A stretch of 64,000 nt of DNA from Mycolicibacterium tusciae (lineage in GTDB: Bacteria > Actinomycetota > Actinomycetes > Mycobacteriales > Mycobacteriaceae), in assembly GCF_002086795.1 (NCBI RefSeq), contig NZ_MVIM01000002.1, positions 124,001 to 188,000 on the forward strand. The letters run 5' to 3'. Below the pieces are notes generated by a model, which was given only the letters and a program-made list of their open reading frames with translations, had not been told where the DNA came from and made no database searches. Position 1 is the first letter of the stretch, and every line of letters begins with the position of its first letter. Below are positions 52,222 to 60,825 of this stretch, one piece after another. Made by a program: the position numbers and the translations under genes.

Positions 52222-53289
52222 TCAACCGGTTAAATATCTCCGCAGCATGTCGGTGGCCGCGGTGATGGCTGCGGTGTCGACGCGCTCGTCGACCCGGTGG
52301 GCAAGGTTCGGATCACCGGGCCCGTAATTGACGGCGGGGACGCCGAGCGCCGCGAACCGCGCGACGTCGGTCCAGCCGTACTTCGCCCGCACCTGTCCCC
52401 CGGCGGCATCCACCAGCGCCGCGGCGGCGGGCGCCGTCAGACCCGGAAGCGCTCCGCTGGCCGAGTCGGTCAGCTCGATTTCGACGTCGAGCCCGTCGAA
52501 CACCTCGTGCACATGCGCGGTGGCCTGGGCGACGCTGCGGTCGGGGGCGAACCGGAAGTTGACCGTCACCGAAGCGGCGTCGGGGATGACGTTGCCCGCG
52601 ATCCCGCCGTCGATGCGCACCGCCGACAAACCCTCGCGATACGTGCAGCCGTCGATGTCGACGTTGCGCGCCTGATAGGACGACAGCCGGTCCAGGACAG
52701 CACCGAGCTTGTGGATTGCGTTGTCGCCCAACCAGGATCGCGCCGAGTGCGCGCGTGTGCCCGGGGCCCGCACCACGACGCGCAGCGTGCCCTGGCAGCC
52801 GGCCTCGATGTACCCGCCGGAGGGCTCGCCGAGGATCGCCACGTCGGCCTGCAACCACTCGGGCAGCTCGCGTTCGATGCGGCCGAGACCGTTGGCTGCC
52901 GCCTCGATCTCTTCGCAGTCGTACATCACGAGCGTGATGTCGTGCTGGGGCTCCGTGACCGTGGCGGCGAGGTGCAGGAAGACGGCGTCCCCGGATTTCA
53001 TGTCCGACGTGCCACAGCCGTGCAGTTCGCCGTCGGCCATCCGGCTGGGCAGGTTGTCGGCGGCGGGAACGGTGTCGATGTGGCCGGCGAGCAGCACGCG
53101 CGACGGCCGGCCCAGGTTGGTGCGCGCGAGCACCGCGTCGGCGTTGCGCACGACCTCGAATCCGGTCGTCTGCTCCCGCAGGGCGGCCTCAATCTCGTCG
53201 GCGATGCGTCGCTCGCTACGCGATTCGCTGGGAATGTCCACCAGCGCCGCGGTCAGGGCGATCGGGTCGCCGTGCAGATCAAGGGCCAC
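52222..53289 (-). CDS. dapE: Succinyl-diaminopimelate desuccinylase
   Basis: A 355-residue M20-family zinc hydrolase that releases succinate from N-succinyl-LL-diaminopimelate in lysine/peptidoglycan synthesis. It shows [10 protein letters not shown] (first zinc His and Asp), [30 protein letters not shown] (catalytic Glu pair), [15 protein letters not shown] and the final-site [13 protein letters not shown] 53289 is chosen because the M. tuberculosis protein (354 aa) begins the same way; the ORF is open upstream only as an antisense shadow of dapD. TAACGT lies 7 nt before the GTG. Confidence 0.95.
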   Translation of the reverse strand: MALDLHGDPIALTAALVDIPSESRSERRIADEIEAALREQTTGFEVVRNADAVLARTNLGRPSRVLLAGHIDTVPAADNLPSRMADGELHGCGTSDMKSGDAVFLHLAATVTEPQHDITLVMYDCEEIEAAANGLGRIERELPEWLQADVAILGEPSGGYIEAGCQGTLRVVVRAPGTRAHSARSWLGDNAIHKLGAVLDRLSSYQARNVDIDGCTYREGLSAVRIDGGIAGNVIPDAASVTVNFRFAPDRSVAQATAHVHEVFDGLDVEIELTDSASGALPGLTAPAAAALVDAAGGQVRAKYGWTDVARFAALGVPAVNYGPGDPNLAHRVDERVDTAAITAATDMLRRYLTG

Positions 53290-53296
53290 CTGCCTG

Positions 53297-53306
53297 ACGT
53301 TAGTCT
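53297..53306. promoter_or_regulatory. Interleaved divergent leaderless promoters of dapE and dapD
   Basis: In the 24-bp gap, TAACGT on the minus strand (53302-53297) is 7 nt from the dapE GTG, and TAGTCT on the plus strand (53301-53306) is 7 nt from the dapD GTG. The two -10 hexamers share 2 bp. Confidence 0.55.
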
Positions 53307-53313
53307 GAGCGGC

Positions 53314-54258
53314 GTGACTTCTGCTGCAGGTATAGGCCTGGCGACACTCGCGGCCGACGGAACCGTCCTCGACACGTGGTTTCCGGCGCCGGAACTGGGT
53401 GCTGACGGCCCCGCGGGCACGACCCGGCTGTCCGTCGCCGAGATCCCCGAGGAACTGGGCGTACTGACCGGACCCGACGAGGACCGCGGCGTTGAGGTCG
53501 TCGCCGTGCGCACCATCATTTCGTCCCTGGACGACAAGGCCACCGACGCCTACGACGCATATCTCCGCCTGCACCTGTTGTCCCACCGGCTGGTGGCGCC
53601 GCGCGGACTGAACGCCGACGGCTTCTTCGGCGTGCTGACCAACGTGGTGTGGACCAACCACGGGCCATGCGCGGTCGAGGGATTCGAGATCGTCCGGGCG
53701 CGACTGCGCCGGCGCAGCCCGGTGACGGTGTACGGCGTCGACAAGTTCCCCCGGATGGTGGACTACGTGTTGCCGACGGGCGTGCGGGTGGCCGACGCCG
53801 ACCGGGTGCGCCTCGGCGCGCATCTGGCCTCCGGCACCACGGTGATGCACGAGGGCTTCGTCAACTACAACGCGGGGACACTGGGCAATTCGATGGTGGA
53901 GGGCCGTATCTCGGCGGGCGTGGTCGTCGACGACGGCTCCGATGTCGGCGGTGGCGCGTCCATCATGGGGACGTTGTCCGGTGGCGGCACCGAGGTGATC
54001 TCGGTCGGCAAGCGCTGCCTGCTCGGGGCGAATGCCGGGTTGGGTATCTCGCTCGGCGACGACTGCGTGGTCGAGGCCGGCCTGTACGTGACGGCCGGCA
54101 CCAAAGTGCAGACCGCCGACGGTCAGACGGTCAAGGCGCGCGAGCTCTCGGGTGCCAACAATCTGCTGTTCCGGCGCAATTCGGTGACCGGAGCCGTCGA
54201 GGTGGTCAAGCGGGATGGCACCGGCATCACGCTGAACGAGGCCCTACACGCCAACTGA
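53314..54258 (+). CDS. dapD: 2,3,4,5-tetrahydropyridine-2,6-dicarboxylate N-succinyltransferase
   Basis: A 314-residue acyltransferase (trimer) that succinylates tetrahydrodipicolinate in lysine/DAP synthesis. It has the actinobacterial N-terminal domain ([21 protein letters not shown]), [19 protein letters not shown] and a left-handed beta-helix of hexapeptide repeats ([39 protein letters not shown]). The start is GTG 53314, since TAGTCT at 7 nt marks a leaderless transcript and homologues start there. It is divergent from dapE, its downstream pathway partner. Confidence 0.96.
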   Translation: MTSAAGIGLATLAADGTVLDTWFPAPELGADGPAGTTRLSVAEIPEELGVLTGPDEDRGVEVVAVRTIISSLDDKATDAYDAYLRLHLLSHRLVAPRGLNADGFFGVLTNVVWTNHGPCAVEGFEIVRARLRRRSPVTVYGVDKFPRMVDYVLPTGVRVADADRVRLGAHLASGTTVMHEGFVNYNAGTLGNSMVEGRISAGVVVDDGSDVGGGASIMGTLSGGGTEVISVGKRCLLGANAGLGISLGDDCVVEAGLYVTAGTKVQTADGQTVKARELSGANNLLFRRNSVTGAVEVVKRDGTGITLNEALHAN

Positions 54259-54272
54259 TCGTGTCAGGCTCC

Positions 54273-54851
54273 TCAGCCCGTCGCGTTCGGTTTCAGCGGC
54301 GGGCACCGGCCCTGGTCATCGATTGCCAGTTCGAAATGCCAGATCTCGTTGGCATAGATCTGGCACAGGCCGAACTGCCTGCCGTTGGCGATCAACCACT
54401 TGTCGGCTTCCACCGGGGCGATGTCGACGGCCTTGCCCTCGACGTGCTTGGACGTGTCCGGCGACGCGACGAACTGCCGCGCCGCGTCGATGCTCCCGTA
54501 GGTGCGCACCCCGTCGTCGAACAAGCGCTGCTGGAATCCCCTTGTGCGCCAACCCGAATTGATCCGGATATCGACGTTTTCGGTCGCGGCTTTGCGCGCA
54601 GCGTCCTGAACCGCGGACAACAGTGCGGGGTCCAGTAATCCGACGACGGGGTTGGCCACGTCGAAGGGGCTCAGCGTGACTCCGTCGGGCAGCCAGCCGC
54701 CGAAGGTGTCGATCGCTCCCGCTCCGATGTCGAGCGATCCGCCGGTGTCGCCGGGCGCCGGCGGTGGCGGCGGTTGCGCGTGCGCCGTCGCACACGTGGC
54801 CAGCAGCAGCGCGCCCACTGCCGCGGACACGCGGAGCGCCCGCACGGTCAA
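54273..54851 (-). CDS. Secreted VanY-like D-alanyl-D-alanine carboxypeptidase (M15 family)
   Basis: A 192-residue protein. An N-terminal signal peptide (about 1-25, VGALLLATCATAHA) is followed by an M15-type domain: INSGWRTRGFQQRLF, the zinc motif SKHVEGKAVDI, and EIWHFEL near the C-terminus (third zinc ligand). It probably trims D-Ala from peptidoglycan stem peptides outside the membrane. It is the last gene of a unit with fadD36 and the VOC protein (4-bp overlap). Convergent with dapD. Confidence 0.85.
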   Translation of the reverse strand: MTVRALRVSAAVGALLLATCATAHAQPPPPPAPGDTGGSLDIGAGAIDTFGGWLPDGVTLSPFDVANPVVGLLDPALLSAVQDAARKAATENVDIRINSGWRTRGFQQRLFDDGVRTYGSIDAARQFVASPDTSKHVEGKAVDIAPVEADKWLIANGRQFGLCQIYANEIWHFELAIDDQGRCPPLKPNATG

Positions 54852-55204
54852 TCGTCTGAGGCAGCGAGGATGCAGAATTCGTTGCCCTCCGGGTCGGCCA
54901 GCACTACCCAGCTCTCGTCGCCACGCTGCCCCACGTCGACCCGTCGCGCACCGAGGGCCAGCACCCGATCCACCTCAGCCTGCTGATCGTCGGGACGGAA
55001 GTCGAGGTGAATGCGGTTCTTGACCACCTTCTCGTCGGGAACCGCGATGAAAATCCAGTTCACTCCGGCACCGGGAGGTGCGTGCAGCACGACGTCGCCG
55101 TCCTCGTCGACGTCGTGTGGCCAGTCCAGCACCTGTGACCACCAGCGACCCAGAGCGGTGGCGTCGCGGGCATCGATACAGATCTCGTCAAACCTCAGGC
55201 CCAC
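54848..55204 (-). CDS. VOC-family (glyoxalase-like) protein
   Basis: A 118-residue single-domain VOC protein (GRWWSQVLDWP, NRIHLDFRPDDQQAEVDRVLALGARR, VLADPEGNEFCIL). The substrate and metal use are unknown. Its ATG lies inside the last codons of fadD36 (10-bp overlap), and its stop overlaps the peptidase start, so all three genes are translated from one message. Confidence 0.85.
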   Translation of the reverse strand: MGLRFDEICIDARDATALGRWWSQVLDWPHDVDEDGDVVLHAPPGAGVNWIFIAVPDEKVVKNRIHLDFRPDDQQAEVDRVLALGARRVDVGQRGDESWVVLADPEGNEFCILAASDD

Positions 55205-56601
55205 TGCGCCAACTCCTTCTTCAACACCTTCCCCATGGCGTTGCGCGGGAGGCTCTCGACCACCCGCACCTCCCGCGGTCGCTTGTGCACCGAAAGCTCC
55301 TGGGCGACAAAGTCGACGAGCGCCTGCGGATCCGCATCGCCGACGACGAACGCGACGATTCGCTGGCCGAGATCGTCGTCCGGGACACCCACCACCGCGG
55401 CTTCCGACACGCCGGCGTGCCCGAGCAGCGTGGTCTCGATCTCACCGGCACCCACCCGAAAGCCGCCGGTCTTGATCAGGTCGACCGACTCGCGGCCGAC
55501 GATGCGGTGCATACCGTCAGCGTCGACGACCGCAACGTCGCCAGTGTGATACCAGCCGTCGGCGTCCAACACCTCGGCGGTCGCGTCGGGACGATTGAGG
55601 TAACCGTCGAACAATGTGGCACCCCGAAGATGAAGCCGTCCAATGGTTTCACCGTCACGCGCCACCGCAGCACCGGACTCTTCGAGCAGCCGCGTTTCGA
55701 TTCCCGTCAGCGGCAGGCCCACCCACCCGGGCCGGCGCTCGCCGTCGGCGCGCGTGCTGATGGTGATCAACGACTCGGTGGACCCGTAGCGTTCTATGGG
55801 TCGTTGCCCCGTCAGTTCGGCGAGCCGCTCGAACACGGGCACCGGCAGCGGTGCGCTGCCGGAAACCAGCAGGCGAGCGGACGTGAGTGCCGACGCCGCC
55901 GCGGAGTCCTCAGCAATCCGCGACCATACGGTCGGAACGGCGAAGTACAGCGACCCGCCCGCGGCGGCGTAGAGGTCGGGTTTCGGTTTTCCGGTGTGCA
56001 CGAACCGATTTCCGATGCGCAGCGAACCGAGCAGACCGAGCACCAACCCGTGCACATGGTAGAGCGGCAGTCCATGCACCAACGTGTCCTCAGGCGTCCA
56101 CTGCCAGGCCTGCGCCAGCGCGTCGATGTCCGCGGCGACGGCGCGCCGGCTCAGGACCACACCTTTGGGCGGGCCCGTGGTGCCCGAGGTGTAGATGATC
56201 AGCGCCGTCGCATCGGGGTGCGGTTCTGCGTAGCGGTGCCACGAGCGTGCGTGCAATCGCACGGGAACGTGTTGCAGCCCGCCGGTGTCCGACGGCCTCT
56301 CCCCCAGCCACGCCTGCGCTCCGGAGTCGGTGAGGATGTGTGTGCGTTCCGCGGCGCCGACATCGGCGGGCACCGGGACTACGGGCACCCCGGCGATCAG
56401 GCAGCCCGTCACCGCCAGCACGGTCGTGGCGGTCGGGGTCGCGAGCACGGCGACACGGTGTGCACCGGCCACGCGCTCGGCGACCGAGGTCGCGGCGCCG
56501 ACCAGGTCGCTACGGCTAAGCACCGCTCCGTCGATGCGCACGGCGTCGCCGATGTCGGCGCCTGCCGCCACTGTCGCGGGGTTCAAGGAGGACAGCAGCA
56601 C
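55195..56601 (-). CDS. fadD36: Acyl-CoA synthetase FadD36
   Basis: A 468-residue AMP-forming acyl-CoA ligase, close to malonyl-CoA/fatty-acid ligases. It shows the P-loop IIYTSGTTGPPKGVVLSRRA (about 150), RYGSTESLITIS, GYLNRPDATAEVLDADGWYHTGDVA, GRESVDLIKTGGFRVGAGEIE, and the C-terminal catalytic Lys in LPRNAMGKVLKKEL. GTG 56601 (LLSSLNPATVAAG) is chosen because the M. tuberculosis FadD36 begins this way and TATCCT lies 7 nt upstream; the frame is open much further only opposite the Nudix gene. Confidence 0.92.
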   Translation of the reverse strand: MLLSSLNPATVAAGADIGDAVRIDGAVLSRSDLVGAATSVAERVAGAHRVAVLATPTATTVLAVTGCLIAGVPVVPVPADVGAAERTHILTDSGAQAWLGERPSDTGGLQHVPVRLHARSWHRYAEPHPDATALIIYTSGTTGPPKGVVLSRRAVAADIDALAQAWQWTPEDTLVHGLPLYHVHGLVLGLLGSLRIGNRFVHTGKPKPDLYAAAGGSLYFAVPTVWSRIAEDSAAASALTSARLLVSGSAPLPVPVFERLAELTGQRPIERYGSTESLITISTRADGERRPGWVGLPLTGIETRLLEESGAAVARDGETIGRLHLRGATLFDGYLNRPDATAEVLDADGWYHTGDVAVVDADGMHRIVGRESVDLIKTGGFRVGAGEIETTLLGHAGVSEAAVVGVPDDDLGQRIVAFVVGDADPQALVDFVAQELSVHKRPREVRVVESLPRNAMGKVLKKELAQWA

Positions 56602-56608
56602 GTTCGTG

Positions 56609-56616
56609 AGGATACT
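56609..56616. promoter_or_regulatory. Interleaved divergent leaderless promoters of fadD36 and the Nudix gene
   Basis: Minus strand TATCCT (56614-56609), 7 nt before GTG 56601. Plus strand GATACT (56611-56616), 6 nt before GTG 56623. The boxes overlap by 4 bp in a 21-bp gap. Confidence 0.5.
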
Positions 56617-56622
56617 GGGCGC

Positions 56623-57171
56623 GTGGATTCCATCGAGACAGTTGCTTCGCGGCAGATCTACCGGAACAACTGGTTCTCGCTGCGCGAAGACGATATCCGT
56701 CGGCCCGACGGCAGCGACGGCATATACGCGGTCGTCGACAAACCGACGTACGCGCTGGTGATCGCGCAGGCCGGCGATCGGCTCCACCTGGTCGAGCAGT
56801 ATCGCTACCCGTTGGGCTTGCGGCGCTGGGAGTTCCCCCAGGGCACCGTGCAGGACAACACCGATCCCGAGCCGTTCGAGCTTGCCGCGCGGGAACTGCG
56901 TGAGGAGACCGGGCTGCGTGCAGAGGCGATGACGATCATCGGTCAGCTTGACGTCGCGCCGGGGATGAGCAGCCAGCGTGGCCTGGTGTTTCATGCGACG
57001 GGTATCACCGAAGGCGAACACGCCCGCGAACACGAGGAACAGGACATGCGCAGCGCATGGTTCGCCCGCACCGAGGTGGAGCGGATGATGCGCGACGGTG
57101 ACATCACCGACGCCCAGTCCATCGCGGCGTATGCGCTTTTGCTGTTGTCGCAACCGCCGGCTGCTCGATGA
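56623..57171 (+). CDS. Nudix hydrolase (ADP-ribose pyrophosphatase-like)
   Basis: A 182-residue Nudix protein. The Nudix box begins at Gly 74 (WEFPQGTVQ) and ends RELREETGL, with the catalytic glutamates in place. The N-terminal region (NNWFSLREDDIRRPDG; ALVIAQAGDRLHLVEQYRYP) resembles ADP-ribose pyrophosphatases. It probably hydrolyses nucleoside-diphosphate-linked compounds. GTG 56623 is the only start consistent with the fadD36 divergent promoter. Its stop overlaps the next gene (ATGA). Confidence 0.9.
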   Translation: MDSIETVASRQIYRNNWFSLREDDIRRPDGSDGIYAVVDKPTYALVIAQAGDRLHLVEQYRYPLGLRRWEFPQGTVQDNTDPEPFELAARELREETGLRAEAMTIIGQLDVAPGMSSQRGLVFHATGITEGEHAREHEEQDMRSAWFARTEVERMMRDGDITDAQSIAAYALLLLSQPPAAR

Positions 57172-57596
57172 GTTCTGAAGCGCCCGCTGGTCTACCCGGT
57201 ATGAGCGATGAGGCGACCATCCGCAAACTGATCACCGATTGGGCCGCGGCGGTCCATGCGGGCGATCTTGATTCTGTGCTGGCAGAACACGATTCGGACA
57301 TCGTGATGTTCGATGTCCCACCGCCGTACCGGGGTGTGCGCGGGATGGACGCGTACCGGGATTCCTGGCCGCCGTTCTTCGAGTTTCAACGTCAGGGCGC
57401 GTCATTCGACATCGAAGAACTCGACGTGACAGCGGGCGAGGATGTCGCGTTCGCGTGGGCCCTGCTGCGATGCGGCAAGCCCGAGGAATTCGAGGCCAAC
57501 CCCGACAACCGGCTGAGGCTGACGATAGGGCTGCGCAAGCGCGAGGGCCGCTGGGTCGTCACCCACGAGCACCACTCGTTCTGCTTGACCGACTAG
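57168..57596 (+). CDS. SnoaL-like/NTF2-fold protein
   Basis: A 142-residue small soluble protein of the SnoaL/DUF4440 ketosteroid-isomerase-like fold (TIRKLITDWAAAVHAGDLDSVLAEHDSDIVMFDVPPPYRG; GRWVVTHEHHSFCL). The reaction is unknown. It starts in the Nudix stop codon (ATGA at 57168); MSDEATIRK at 57201 is an alternative. Confidence 0.82.
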   Translation: MSSEAPAGLPGMSDEATIRKLITDWAAAVHAGDLDSVLAEHDSDIVMFDVPPPYRGVRGMDAYRDSWPPFFEFQRQGASFDIEELDVTAGEDVAFAWALLRCGKPEEFEANPDNRLRLTIGLRKREGRWVVTHEHHSFCLTD

Positions 57597-57633
57597 CGCG
57601 GCGCGCCGTCGACGTCCGTCGGGCGTGCACGGA

Positions 57634-57639
57634 TACCGT
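57634..57639 (+). promoter_or_regulatory. Leaderless -10 of the secreted-protein gene
   Basis: TACCGT followed by 7 nt and the GTG at 57647. Confidence 0.45.
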
Positions 57640-57646
57640 CACGACC

Positions 57647-58144
57647 GTGTCCAGGCGAACACTCACCGCGGTGCTCGTCGCCGTCGTCCTCGGCAGCCTG
57701 GTGACCGCCCCGCACGCGCATGCCACGGGCCAGATCTGGAACGGCAAGTTCTCGCTGTTGCGGTACGCGGCCACCAAGACCGGCACGAGCATGGCCGCCC
57801 GCCAGCACGAGCCCGACTTCAGCGATGTCTACCTGTTTTCCACCGACTGTTCGACGGGCGCCTGCGTGTCGACCGTCGTCGGCGGCCCCAAGCCCGCGAA
57901 TCCGACGCTGCCGTTGCCACCCCGCTACACGTGGGACGGCACCCGGTGGGTGCACGTCTACGACTGGCAGTGGGATTGTTATCTGGGCGAAGGTGTGCCG
58001 AAGCAGTGGAACCCCGCGCATTCGGTCGCGTACTACACCCCGCAAGCCGACGGATCGCTACGCGGGGTCTGGCGCACCGATATCGACGGTGGACCGTGCG
58101 GCGGCAGCGTCATCATGAACGTCGCGGCGTTTCCCGCTCAGTGA
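57647..58144 (+). CDS. Conserved secreted protein of unknown function
   Basis: A 165-residue protein with a short basic start, hydrophobic core and AxA-type cleavage site near residue 27 (VVLGSLVTAPHAHA). The mature part is rich in aromatic residues and has four cysteines (STDCSTGACVS; DWQWDCYLGEG; GGPCGG), likely forming disulfides outside the membrane. It resembles small mycobacterial exported proteins but I cannot name the family. The start is GTG 57647, since TACCGT lies 7 nt before it. Overlaps pruB at the 3' end (convergent). Confidence 0.78.
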   Translation: MSRRTLTAVLVAVVLGSLVTAPHAHATGQIWNGKFSLLRYAATKTGTSMAARQHEPDFSDVYLFSTDCSTGACVSTVVGGPKPANPTLPLPPRYTWDGTRWVHVYDWQWDCYLGEGVPKQWNPAHSVAYYTPQADGSLRGVWRTDIDGGPCGGSVIMNVAAFPAQ

Positions 58145-59100
58145 CGGCGTTCGGCCAGGGCACGCAGGAAGAAGGTCAGGTTGGCGGGCCGCTCGGCCAG
58201 TCGCCGCACGAAGTAGCCGTACCATTGCGTGCCGAACGGCACGTAGACCCGGACGTGATTGCGCTGGGCGGCCAGCCTGTGCTGCTCGGCATCGCGGATT
58301 CCGTACAGCATCTGATATTCGAAATCATCGACGCCCCTGTTGAACTCGAGCGTCAGCGCAGGAACCGCCTCGATGATCGCAGGATCGTGTGAGGCGACCA
58401 TCGGATAGCCGTCGCCAGCCATCAGCACTCGCAGGCACGCAAGATAGGACGCGGTGACGTCGTCACGATCGCGGTACGCCACCGATGCGGGCTCGTCGTA
58501 GGCGCCCTTGCACAGCCGAATGCGCGCGCCGGAGGCGGCGAACTCCCTGCAATCGGTCTCGGTGCGTCGCAGGTACGCCTGCAAAACCGTGCCCAGCCAA
58601 TCGAATTCGGTGCGCAGGTCGCGGACGATGGAAAGCGTCGAGTCCGTCGTCGAGTGGTCCTCGGCGTCCACGGTCACCCACGCACCGGCACGCTGCGCCC
58701 GCTCGCAGATGGTGTGGGCGTTCTCGAGCGCGATCTTCTCGCCGTCGCGGGGCAGCGCCTGCCCCAGCGCCGACAGCTTCAGTGACACCTCGAGCGGACG
58801 CACCGCCGCCGCGGGCTCGTCGCGACGGTCCAACGCATCGAGCAACGCAAGGTAGGCGTCGACGGTGGTATTCGCCGCGTCGGCGTCGGTGACGTCCTCG
58901 CCGAGATAGTCGATCGACACCAGGCGGTCCGAATTCCGCAACTGCGCAACGGAGTCCAGCGCATCCGCCACCGTCTCACCGGGCACGAAGCGGTGCACGA
59001 CCTGCCGAGTGACGGGCAGGCGCTCGGCTGTGCGGCGCAATCCGTCCGACCGGCTGACGGCCATGATCGCCGGGCGCGCGACCCGCTCGAAGACACCCAC
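58138..59100 (-). CDS. pruB: Proline dehydrogenase (monofunctional)
   Basis: A 320-residue FAD-dependent proline dehydrogenase barrel that oxidises L-proline to delta1-pyrroline-5-carboxylate and passes electrons to the membrane. It has EVSLKLSALGQALPRDG, VTVDAEDHSTTDSTLS, AYLRRTETDC, IRLCKGAYDEPASVAYRD and FEYQMLYGIRDAEQHRL. It starts with GTG one base after the pruA stop codon, so it is the second gene of the proline operon. Orthologue of Rv1188. Confidence 0.95.
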   Translation of the reverse strand: MGVFERVARPAIMAVSRSDGLRRTAERLPVTRQVVHRFVPGETVADALDSVAQLRNSDRLVSIDYLGEDVTDADAANTTVDAYLALLDALDRRDEPAAAVRPLEVSLKLSALGQALPRDGEKIALENAHTICERAQRAGAWVTVDAEDHSTTDSTLSIVRDLRTEFDWLGTVLQAYLRRTETDCREFAASGARIRLCKGAYDEPASVAYRDRDDVTASYLACLRVLMAGDGYPMVASHDPAIIEAVPALTLEFNRGVDDFEYQMLYGIRDAEQHRLAAQRNHVRVYVPFGTQWYGYFVRRLAERPANLTFFLRALAERRH

Positions 59101-59101
59101 G

Positions 59102-60730
59102 TCACGCCTCCATGTGGGGATAGGTGTGGTTCGTCGCGGGGGCGAACGTCTCCTTGATCGACCGCGCCGACGTCCAGCGCAACAGATTCAGCGCCGAGCC
59201 GGCCTTGTCATTGGTGCCCGATGCCCGTGAGCCACCGAACGGCTGCTGCCCGACGACCGCACCGGTCGGCTTGTCGTTGACGTAGAAGTTGCCCGCCGCA
59301 TGACGCAACCGTCGCTGCGCCGTCAGCACCGCCGCACGGTCATCGGCGATCACCGCTCCGGTCAGCGCGTAGCGCGCACCGCTGTCGACGACGTCGATGA
59401 CACGTTCGTAGTCGCCGTCCGGATACACGTGCACCGAGAGGATGGGACCGAAGTACTCGGTCGAAAACGATTCGTCGGTCGGATCATCGGACAGCAGGAC
59501 CGTCGGCTTGACGAAATAGCCTTCGCTGTCGTTGTATTCACCGCCGACGGCGACGGTGACATTCGCGGCGCTCTTGGCACGCTCGATCGCGGTGACGTTC
59601 TTCGCGAATGCCCGCTCGTCGATGAGGGCACCACCGAAATTGGTCAAGTCGGTGACGTCGCCGTATGTCAATGCTTCGGTGGCGGAGAGGAAGTCGTCAC
59701 CCATCTGTTGCCATACCGATCGGGGGATGAACGCCCGTGACGCCGCCGAGCACTTCTGGCCCTGGTAGTCGAACGCGCCACGGATCAACGCGGTGCGCAA
59801 CACGTCGGGCTGAGCGGAGGAATGCGCCAACACGAAATCCTTGCCGCCGGTCTCCCCCACCAACCGCGGATAGGTGTGGTAGCGGTCGATGTGGGTGCCG
59901 ACCTCACGCCACAGATGCTGGAACGTCGCCGTCGACCCCGTGAAGTGGATGCCGGCCAGCCGCGGATCAGCAAGTGCCACTTCGGAAACCGCGATGCCGT
60001 CACCCGCCAGCAGGTTGATGACGCCAGGCGGCAGGCCGGCCGCCTCGAGCAACTGCATGGTCAGGTATGCGGCGAAGGTCTGCGTAGGCGACGGCTTCCA
60101 CACCACGGTGTTGCCCATCAGTGCGGGCGCGCTGGGCAGATTGCCCGCGATCGCGGTGAAGTTGAACGGGGTGATGGCGTAGACGAATCCCTCGAGCGGG
60201 CGGTAGTCGGTCCGGTTCCACACGCCACGCGCGCTGATCGGCTGTTCGGCGTAGATCTCGCGGGCGAATCCGACGTTGAATCGCCAGAAGTCGATCAGTT
60301 CACATGCGGCGTCGATCTCGGCCTGGTACGCGGTCTTGGACTGCCCCAGCATGGTCGCCGCGCACAACTTCTCGCGCCACGGTCCGGCGAGCAGATCGGC
60401 GGCGCGCAGGAATACCGCGGCGCGCTCGTCGAACGGCGTGGCTTCCCAGCCGGGCTTGGCGGCAATCGCGGCGTCGATGGCGGCGGTCGCCTCGGCGTGC
60501 ACGGCGTTGGTGAAGGTACCCAGCCGTGCGCTGTGACGGTGGGGCTGCACCACGTCGGCGCGTTCCCCGCCACCCATGCGGTGGGCGCCGCCGATCACAT
60601 GGGGCAGGTCGATCGGATCTGCGGCAAGCGTCGAAAGGGCTTCGGTGAGCCGGGAGCGCTCCCCTGAACCCGGGGCGTAGTCGAGAACCGGCTCGTTGGC
60701 CGGGGCGGGCACGTCGCTAATGGCGTCCAT
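59102..60730 (-). CDS. pruA: L-glutamate gamma-semialdehyde (P5C) dehydrogenase
   Basis: A 542-residue aldehyde dehydrogenase that converts glutamate-5-semialdehyde to glutamate. It shows VVWKPSPTQTFAAYLTMQLL (NAD site), IHFTGSTATF, the general-base Glu in LVGETGGKDFVL and the catalytic Cys in YQGQKCSAASRAF, and YVNDKPTGAVVGQQPFGGSRASGTNDKAG at the C-terminus. ATG 60730 (MDAISDVPAPANEP) is used because M. tuberculosis PruA starts the same way; the frame opens with TTG at 60781. It is divergent from the PucR regulator. Confidence 0.96.
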   Translation of the reverse strand: MDAISDVPAPANEPVLDYAPGSGERSRLTEALSTLAADPIDLPHVIGGAHRMGGGERADVVQPHRHSARLGTFTNAVHAEATAAIDAAIAAKPGWEATPFDERAAVFLRAADLLAGPWREKLCAATMLGQSKTAYQAEIDAACELIDFWRFNVGFAREIYAEQPISARGVWNRTDYRPLEGFVYAITPFNFTAIAGNLPSAPALMGNTVVWKPSPTQTFAAYLTMQLLEAAGLPPGVINLLAGDGIAVSEVALADPRLAGIHFTGSTATFQHLWREVGTHIDRYHTYPRLVGETGGKDFVLAHSSAQPDVLRTALIRGAFDYQGQKCSAASRAFIPRSVWQQMGDDFLSATEALTYGDVTDLTNFGGALIDERAFAKNVTAIERAKSAANVTVAVGGEYNDSEGYFVKPTVLLSDDPTDESFSTEYFGPILSVHVYPDGDYERVIDVVDSGARYALTGAVIADDRAAVLTAQRRLRHAAGNFYVNDKPTGAVVGQQPFGGSRASGTNDKAGSALNLLRWTSARSIKETFAPATNHTYPHMEA

Positions 60731-60771
60731 CCAGTAAGGATCCCCGTTCGCACCGTTTTCAACCGATGGCT

Positions 60772-60815
60772 GATCGGACAAAGAGCTCGTGGACTTATAG
60801 TTGGATCAGACAAAG
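60772..60815 (+). promoter_or_regulatory. Two direct repeats flanking the -10 of the proline-regulator gene
   Basis: GATCGGACAAAG (60772-60783) and GATCAGACAAAG (60804-60815) are identical at 11 of 12 positions and 32 bp apart (three helical turns). Between them is the -10 box TATAGT (60796-60801). The second repeat runs into the ribosome binding site AAAGGAGG. They are candidate operators for the PucR protein and may also control divergent pruA. Confidence 0.55.
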
Positions 60816-60825
60816 GAGGGGCGCG

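Noticed and set aside
52222..53850. A 542-residue DapE with a long N-terminal extension
   Set aside because: The extension is the antisense of dapD; the GTG at 53289 matches the known DapE length and has a leaderless promoter.
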